A stretch of 11,766 nt of DNA from Ahrensia sp. (GTDB taxonomy: Bacteria; Pseudomonadota; Alphaproteobacteria; Rhizobiales; Rhizobiaceae), in the NCBI GenBank assembly GCA_002698425.1, contig NZXU01000095.1:1-11766 (forward strand), given 5' to 3'. Made by a program: the position numbers and the translations under genes. This document shows positions 7,675 to 11,766 of the stretch, piece by piece. Each line of letters opens with the position of its first letter. Within the stretch, counting starts at the first letter, position 1. The notes under the pieces are model-generated. The model was not told the origin of the DNA. It did no database searches and was given only the letters and a program-made list of their open reading frames with translations.

Positions 7675-10600
7675 TTATTGCTTGAGCCATTTCCTTATGC
7701 TTTCAACTAATAGAATCGCGTTCTCCCCTAGGATGATAGAAGAGTGATTTCCATGAATTGTAATTTCACTGACTTTCTCAGAATACTGTTTCCAACCTAA
7801 ATACGCATCAAAATTCTGCCAATTTTCCTCCTGTGCTTTGACTACCAATAAATTTGTATTTATTGTGCCATGAATTTGATATTCTATTTGGGACTGAACT
7901 AGCATTACCTTGAATATTCTTAAAATCTGTTCTCGATTATGAACTTTGGATAAGTATTTCACAACAGTTTTAAAAACAATCGAACTTTTATCTTCATCTT
8001 TTGCCAGTTTTACCCGCTTTTTAAGGTTATCGATCCATTTTGGATACGGATATTTGATAATATTCTGGTGTTCAAGAAATGTACAGGTCATTACAATTAT
8101 TCGCTCATCCTCTTCATTTTCTTTTCTTGTCTTTATGGGAACCGGAAAAATGGCAGGAGCATCCAACATAACGATAAACTCTACATCTTCTCCCTTGGCC
8201 TCCAATTGTTTTATCATTTCAAAAGCAATATAACTGCCAAAGCTATGTGCAATAAATCTATAAGGCCCTTTAGACTGTATTTTCCTGATCAACTGTATAT
8301 TTAACGCAGCTGTTTTGATTAAACTATCAATTGGTTCTTCGTTAATTTCAAGCCCGACTGTTCTTACCCCATATATATTATATTGGCTCCCAAATTGTCT
8401 TGCAACTGCATCATAAAACTCTGTATAACCTGGTGAACCTGGTATGACATACATAAAAGGTTTTCCTTCATTCTTATTCAATTCTTGAAGAAATTCGCTC
8501 ATTTCAGGTTTGTTGGCCTTGGAATATTCCATGGTGTGGACATCAAAATTAGAATTCTTCTGAATTGACAATTTATTGTCTTCCGCTAAGTTTTCCAGTT
8601 TTGTAACACAATGGGTTATCAAAATTTCCAATTCTTGAATTAAGTTTTTTGCCTGTTTTAAAATAGTACGCTTATTAAAGTGTCTTTTGGAATATGACCA
8701 ATTGAAATGTAATTTCCCTCCGGATACATTACCATTAATCGAAACTTTCTCGGACATAATAATCTTCTCATCTATCGCTTGGCCTGTTGATTCGGTTGCA
8801 CCTGAAAGCCATCCACTGCCCTCAAACTGGTTATCAAGTTGTCCCAGGTAATTAAAAACAATTTCCCATGGATCATCCATTTCATCCCATATAAAATCGG
8901 CGTCTTTGTTTAAATATTTAAGTACACCGTAGCCAAGCCCCTTGTCCGGAATCCCGCGAAGACCCTCCTTGGTCCCCTTTATCAGGTCCCCGTCCGAAAG
9001 GCCCGGGGCGCACTCCAAGCCGACCGGGTACATACTGGTGAACCAGCCCACCGTACGGGACAGGTCGATCCCCTCGGACACCGACTCCTCCCGACCGTGG
9101 CCCTCCAGGCCGATCACCACCCGGTCATCGCCCGTCCAGCCCGTAAGCACCCGCGCCAGCGCAGCCAACAGGATGTCGTTGATCTCACTGTGGTACGCCG
9201 CAGGGGCCCGCTGGAGCAGAAGACGGGTGCGCTCCCCAGAAAGGGACACCGTGACCGTACCCCAGTCCCCCATCACCACAGGGCCCGTGTACGACCTGTC
9301 GGTGGGAAGGGGACGCTGGCCCCGTGACTGCCCCAGCCAATACGACCGCTGGGAGAGCAACCGCTCCCCCTGCCCATAGGCCGAGAGCGCTCCGTACCAG
9401 TCCCGGTAAGAGCTCCCCTTGGGACCAAGGTCCAGGGGAAGCCCCTGGGACAACTGGTCCAACAGCACCTCCAGGTCGTCCGTCATTATACGCCACGAAA
9501 CACCGTCCACGCAAAGGTGGTGGGCCACCAACAGCAAACGGTTCTCCGCCTCCCAGGCCGGGGTCACGAACAGCACCGCGCGGAACAGGTCCCCCTTGCC
9601 GATGTCAAGGCCACGTTGGCATGCATCGGACCTCCCGGACAGGGCCGCCGAAAGACCGCCCTTATCGACACCGCTGAGATCGCACAGTTCAACGGACCCC
9701 GAAGGAACACCGTAGCGCTGTACCCAACCACCCTCGCCCTCCGAGTACACATAGCCCAGTGCATCGTGCTGAGAGACAAGCGAGCCCATGGCATTGGAAA
9801 GGTCGGAGAGGCCGACACCCTTGTCGATGCGCAACAGCACCGACTGGTTGAAATGGGACAGGGAGCCCCCCGTGCCCTGGTGCGAAAAGTACCACTGCTG
9901 TACCGGGAGAAGCCCGCTCTCCCCCGTGAGACGGCCCTGTTCCGCCTTCAAAGGGGAACCCGGGACACCGCCCTGTACCGCCGCCGACAGCCTGGCTATG
10001 TCCTGGTACTGGAAAATGTCACGGGGCCTTATATGGTACCCCTCACGCTTGGCCCGGCTGGTCACCTGTATCGTGATGATCGAATCGCCGCCAAGGGCGA
10101 AGAAGTTGTCGTGGATGCCCACTCGGTCCACACCCAGAAGGTCCCCCCAGATCCCCGCAAGGACGGACTCCAGCTCCGTGCGAGGGGCCTCGTAACGGTC
10201 CGCCAACAGTGCCCCCGCATCCACCGAGGGAAGCGCCCTGCGGTCAACCTTCCCGTTGGGGGTCAGCGGAAGCGACTCAAGGGTGCCCCAGATGTTGGGG
10301 ACCATGTAGTCCGGAAGGTGCTCCGATAGGTACGACACCAGGGCCTCCCGGTCAAAGGCGCCCTCAGGGACCGCATAGCCAACCAACTGCTTGTTGCCCC
10401 GGTCGTCCTCGCGGGCAACAACAACGCACTGGCGGACCAGGCCGCTGCGGTGCACGGCCCCCTCGATCTCCCCAAGCTCGATACGGTAGCCCCGGACCTT
10501 AACCTGGTTGTCCGAACGACCGATGAACTCGATGTTCCCGTCGGGAAGCCAACGGCCAAGGTCGCCCGTACGGTACACAAGGCCACCGCCGCCGAAAGGG

Positions 10601-11766
10601 TCCGCAACGAATCGGTCCGCAGTCAGATCCGGAAGGTTCAGGTAGCCACGCGAGACCTGGACCCCCCCAATGACTATCTCCCCGATACTGCCGACGGGAC
10701 AAAGCCGCCCTCGGCCGTCAAGGATATATACCCGGGTGTTGGCCACCGGCCTGCCGATGGGCACGGGCCTGGAGGCCGGCCAGGCCTCCGGGGCGCTCCA
10801 GCATGTCACATCGATGGCGGCCTCGGTCGGGCCGTAGAGGTTGTGCAGCTCCACATGGGGAAGGGCCTCCCTGAAGCCCGATACATGGTGCGGCTTCAAC
10901 GCCTCGCCGCTGCACAGGACCTTGCACAGGCCCTTTAGGGAGCCCACTTCCAGTCCCTCCAGGAACACCTCCAGCATCGAGGGGACAAAGTGCATCAGGG
11001 TCACCCCGCGTTCCTCCACGATCCGCCTCAACAGGGCCACGTCCTTCTCTCCCCCATCTTCCAGCAGCACCATCCGGGCGCCGGCGACCAGGGGCCAGAT
11101 CAGTTCCCACACGGAAACGTCAAAGCAATAGGTCGTCTTCTGAAGGACTGCGTCCCCATCGCACAGCCCAAAACGGTCCTGTGCCCAAAGTAGTCGGTTC
11201 AGTACCCCATCGTGCTGGTTCATCACCCCCTTGGGCCTGCCGGTGGACCCCGAGGTGTATATCACGTACATCAGGTCCCCGGGGGCGGGACCCCCGTCCA
11301 AGGGGGAACCCGACAGGCCGCCTATGGGGGCCCAGTCCCTGTCCAGCACCACCGTCGCTCCGCCATACCCCACAAGGGAGCCAAGGGAGGACTCCCCGGT
11401 GAGCACCACCCCGCAGGAGGTGTCACCCAGCATGAAGTCGATGCGCTCGCGAGGGTACGACGGATCGATAGGAACGTACGCCCCGCCAGCCTTCAATATC
11501 CCCAGGATACCGACGACCATCTCCAGCGAGCGGTCGATGCAGATACCCACAAGGTCCTCCCGGCCCACGCCAAGGGAGACCAGGTGGCGGGCCAACTGGT
11601 TCGAACGACGGTCCAGCTCCCCATAGCTCATCTCCCTGTCCCCGCACACCAGTGCCGTGCGATCAGGGGACTCCTGGGCTCGCGAGCGGAACAGGTCGAC
11701 CACCGTCACGCCCGTGGGGTACGACGCCTCCTCCCCGCGGAAGCCCTCCAGCAAAAGCGTGCGCTC
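7675..11766 (-). CDS. Nonribosomal peptide synthetase, terminal module A-PCP-E-TE (5' end outside window)
   Basis: The frame is open to the right edge; the first visible residues, ERTLLLEGF, are the usual junction after a condensation domain, so the protein continues upstream. At least 1363 residues are visible. Order: adenylation, carrier, epimerisation, thioesterase. All core motifs are intact (see domain entries). The A-domain code D-V-W-H-L-S-L-I-D-K predicts L-serine. The E domain should convert the loaded aminoacyl or peptidyl L-Ser to D-Ser, and the TE would release the chain by hydrolysis or cyclisation. Being the last module, it sets the C-terminal residue of the product. Oddity: the coding DNA switches abruptly from about 60-68% to about 33-38% G+C near 8930-8940, inside the E domain and without any frame break, which suggests a recombinant gene. 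The chain length and other residues of the product depend on modules outside the window. Confidence 0.95.
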   Translation of the reverse strand, partial: ERTLLLEGFRGEEASYPTGVTVVDLFRSRAQESPDRTALVCGDREMSYGELDRRSNQLARHLVSLGVGREDLVGICIDRSLEMVVGILGILKAGGAYVPIDPSYPRERIDFMLGDTSCGVVLTGESSLGSLVGYGGATVVLDRDWAPIGGLSGSPLDGGPAPGDLMYVIYTSGSTGRPKGVMNQHDGVLNRLLWAQDRFGLCDGDAVLQKTTYCFDVSVWELIWPLVAGARMVLLEDGGEKDVALLRRIVEERGVTLMHFVPSMLEVFLEGLEVGSLKGLCKVLCSGEALKPHHVSGFREALPHVELHNLYGPTEAAIDVTCWSAPEAWPASRPVPIGRPVANTRVYILDGRGRLCPVGSIGEIVIGGVQVSRGYLNLPDLTADRFVADPFGGGGLVYRTGDLGRWLPDGNIEFIGRSDNQVKVRGYRIELGEIEGAVHRSGLVRQCVVVAREDDRGNKQLVGYAVPEGAFDREALVSYLSEHLPDYMVPNIWGTLESLPLTPNGKVDRRALPSVDAGALLADRYEAPRTELESVLAGIWGDLLGVDRVGIHDNFFALGGDSIITIQVTSRAKREGYHIRPRDIFQYQDIARLSAAVQGGVPGSPLKAEQGRLTGESGLLPVQQWYFSHQGTGGSLSHFNQSVLLRIDKGVGLSDLSNAMGSLVSQHDALGYVYSEGEGGWVQRYGVPSGSVELCDLSGVDKGGLSAALSGRSDACQRGLDIGKGDLFRAVLFVTPAWEAENRLLLVAHHLCVDGVSWRIMTDDLEVLLDQLSQGLPLDLGPKGSSYRDWYGALSAYGQGERLLSQRSYWLGQSRGQRPLPTDRSYTGPVVMGDWGTVTVSLSGERTRLLLQRAPAAYHSEINDILLAALARVLTGWTGDDRVVIGLEGHGREESVSEGIDLSRTVGWFTSMYPVGLECAPGLSDGDLIKGTKEGLRGIPDKGLGYGVLKYLNKDADFIWDEMDDPWEIVFNYLGQLDNQFEGSGWLSGATESTGQAIDEKIIMSEKVSINGNVSGGKLHFNWSYSKRHFNKRTILKQAKNLIQELEILITHCVTKLENLAEDNKLSIQKNSNFDVHTMEYSKANKPEMSEFLQELNKNEGKPFMYVIPGSPGYTEFYDAVARQFGSQYNIYGVRTVGLEINEEPIDSLIKTAALNIQLIRKIQSKGPYRFIAHSFGSYIAFEMIKQLEAKGEDVEFIVMLDAPAIFPVPIKTRKENEEDERIIVMTCTFLEHQNIIKYPYPKWIDNLKKRVKLAKDEDKSSIVFKTVVKYLSKVHNREQILRIFKVMLVQSQIEYQIHGTINTNLLVVKAQEENWQNFDAYLGWKQYSEKVSEITIHGNHSSIILGENAILLVESIRKWLKQ
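7678..8463 (-). other. NRPS type I thioesterase domain
   Basis: An alpha/beta hydrolase that takes the finished chain from the carrier and releases it as a free acid, macrolactone or macrolactam. Likely triad: Ser in AHSFGS (codon at 8242-8244), Asp in VMLDAPA, and His in HGNHSSI near the C-terminus. The nucleophile elbow has Ala where most have Gly (GHSxG becomes AHSFG). The domain follows the E domain through a charged, low-complexity linker of about 50 residues with no second carrier domain. Length, about 260 residues, is normal. Confidence 0.88.
8605..9915 (-). other. NRPS epimerisation domain
   Basis: Inverts the alpha carbon of the PCP-bound residue. E-specific motifs are all present: LPVQQWYF, HHLCVDGVSW (active-site His in the HHxxxDG motif), EGHGREE (the conserved Glu), DLSRTVGWFT, GLGYGVLKYL, and IVFNYLGQ. 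These distinguish it from a condensation domain. The domain is compositionally chimeric: the part encoded above about 8940, up to GLGYG, is G+C-rich, and the remainder is A+T-rich. The conserved residues are intact on both sides, so activity is plausible. Confidence 0.9.
8911..8945. other. Sharp intragenic G+C breakpoint in the NRPS gene
   Basis: Hand counts of G+C: 8821-8880, 22/60; 8881-8940, 23/60; 8941-9000, 36/60; 9001-9060, 41/60; 11041-11100, 41/60. The change is abrupt, on the order of 20 bp, and stays in frame. It coincides with the conserved E-domain motif GLGYGVLKYL (8911-8940). Confidence 0.9.
9979..10182 (-). other. NRPS peptidyl carrier domain (E-type)
   Basis: Carries the growing peptide on a phosphopantetheine arm. 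The attachment site is the Ser in FFALGGDSI (codon at 10081-10083). The GGDS form, with Asp before the Ser, is characteristic of carriers that precede an epimerisation domain, whereas carriers feeding condensation domains usually have GGHS. This independently supports the E assignment of the next domain. Its partner enzyme is probably the transferase at 2333-3040. Confidence 0.9.
10225..11703 (-). other. NRPS adenylation domain, predicted L-serine specific
   Basis: Activates an amino acid as its adenylate with ATP. Motifs seen: A3 YTSGSTGRPKG, A4 FDVSVWE, A5 NLYGPTE, A7 YRTGDLGR, A8 VKVRGYRIELGEIE, and A10 NGKVDRRALP with the catalytic Lys. Aligning by eye to the gramicidin PheA positions 235, 236, 239, 278, 299, 301, 322, 330, 331 and 517 gives D, V, W, H, L, S, L, I, D, K. 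This is the established serine signature (EntF/SyrE type). A3, A5 and A7 to A10 are all complete, so the domain should be active. Confidence 0.9.

Noticed and set aside
8605..9915. Could be a condensation domain rather than an epimerisation domain
   Set aside because: HHLCVDGVSW, EGHGREE, DLSRTVGWFT and the preceding GGDS carrier motif are E-specific, and the domain lies between a PCP and a TE.
9517..10329. Long plus-strand open frame (270 codons) antisense to the NRPS, with many others between 8940 and 11630
   Set aside because: These lie in the G+C-rich part of the NRPS, where stop codons are rare in all frames. The translations are rich in R, P and G and show no family motif.
7675..11754. 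A TTG start at 11754 for the NRPS
   Set aside because: The frame continues to the window edge with typical condensation-adenylation linker residues (ERTLLLEGF), so this is an internal Leu codon.

Overview
The window looks like chromosomal DNA of a member of the Bacteroidota, most likely a marine-type flavobacterium. The evidence is a tandem-repeat surface protein whose units resemble the Ig-like TraQ/DUF3872 fold, two small-signal-peptide lipoproteins (one with an acidic stretch after the lipid cysteine, as in Bacteroidota export signals), an overall low G+C, and sparse Shine-Dalgarno sequences. Species cannot be fixed from this sequence.

Layout. Positions 1-1712 (+ strand) hold the 3' end of a long gene for an exported protein made of Ig-like repeats. 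It converges on a minus-strand lipoprotein gene (1754-2245). Both have moderate G+C, about 40-47% in hand-counted lines. From about 2270 the DNA becomes much more A+T-rich, and everything onward lies on the minus strand. In transcription order, reading from the right edge leftward, this is: a nonribosomal peptide synthetase (NRPS) terminal module (7675 to the right edge, 5' end cut off), an aldo/keto reductase (6487-7548), a MATE-family exporter (4800-6224), a 449-residue predicted lipoprotein with a glycan-binding-like fold (3132-4481), and an Sfp-type 4'-phosphopantetheinyl transferase (2333-3040). This is a coherent nonribosomal-peptide cluster: the transferase would prime the carrier domains, the NRPS would build and release the peptide, the reductase may tailor or supply a building block, and the MATE pump may export it. 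The lipoprotein's job is unknown.

The NRPS segment reads A-PCP-E-TE, following a condensation domain that would lie outside the window. The ten specificity positions of its A domain read D-V-W-H-L-S-L-I-D-K, the classic serine code, so the module should load L-Ser, epimerise it and release a chain ending in D-Ser. An epimerisation domain directly before a thioesterase is an uncommon arrangement. 

The most striking signal is a sharp composition switch inside the NRPS reading frame. From the right edge down to about 8940 the DNA is about 60-68% G+C, and from about 8930 downward it is about 33-38%. The switch falls in the conserved GLGYGVLKYL motif of the E domain, so the gene looks like a mosaic in which a G+C-rich A-PCP-E(N) block is joined to an A+T-rich E(C)-TE end. 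No tRNA, rRNA, CRISPR array, transposase or integrase was seen.
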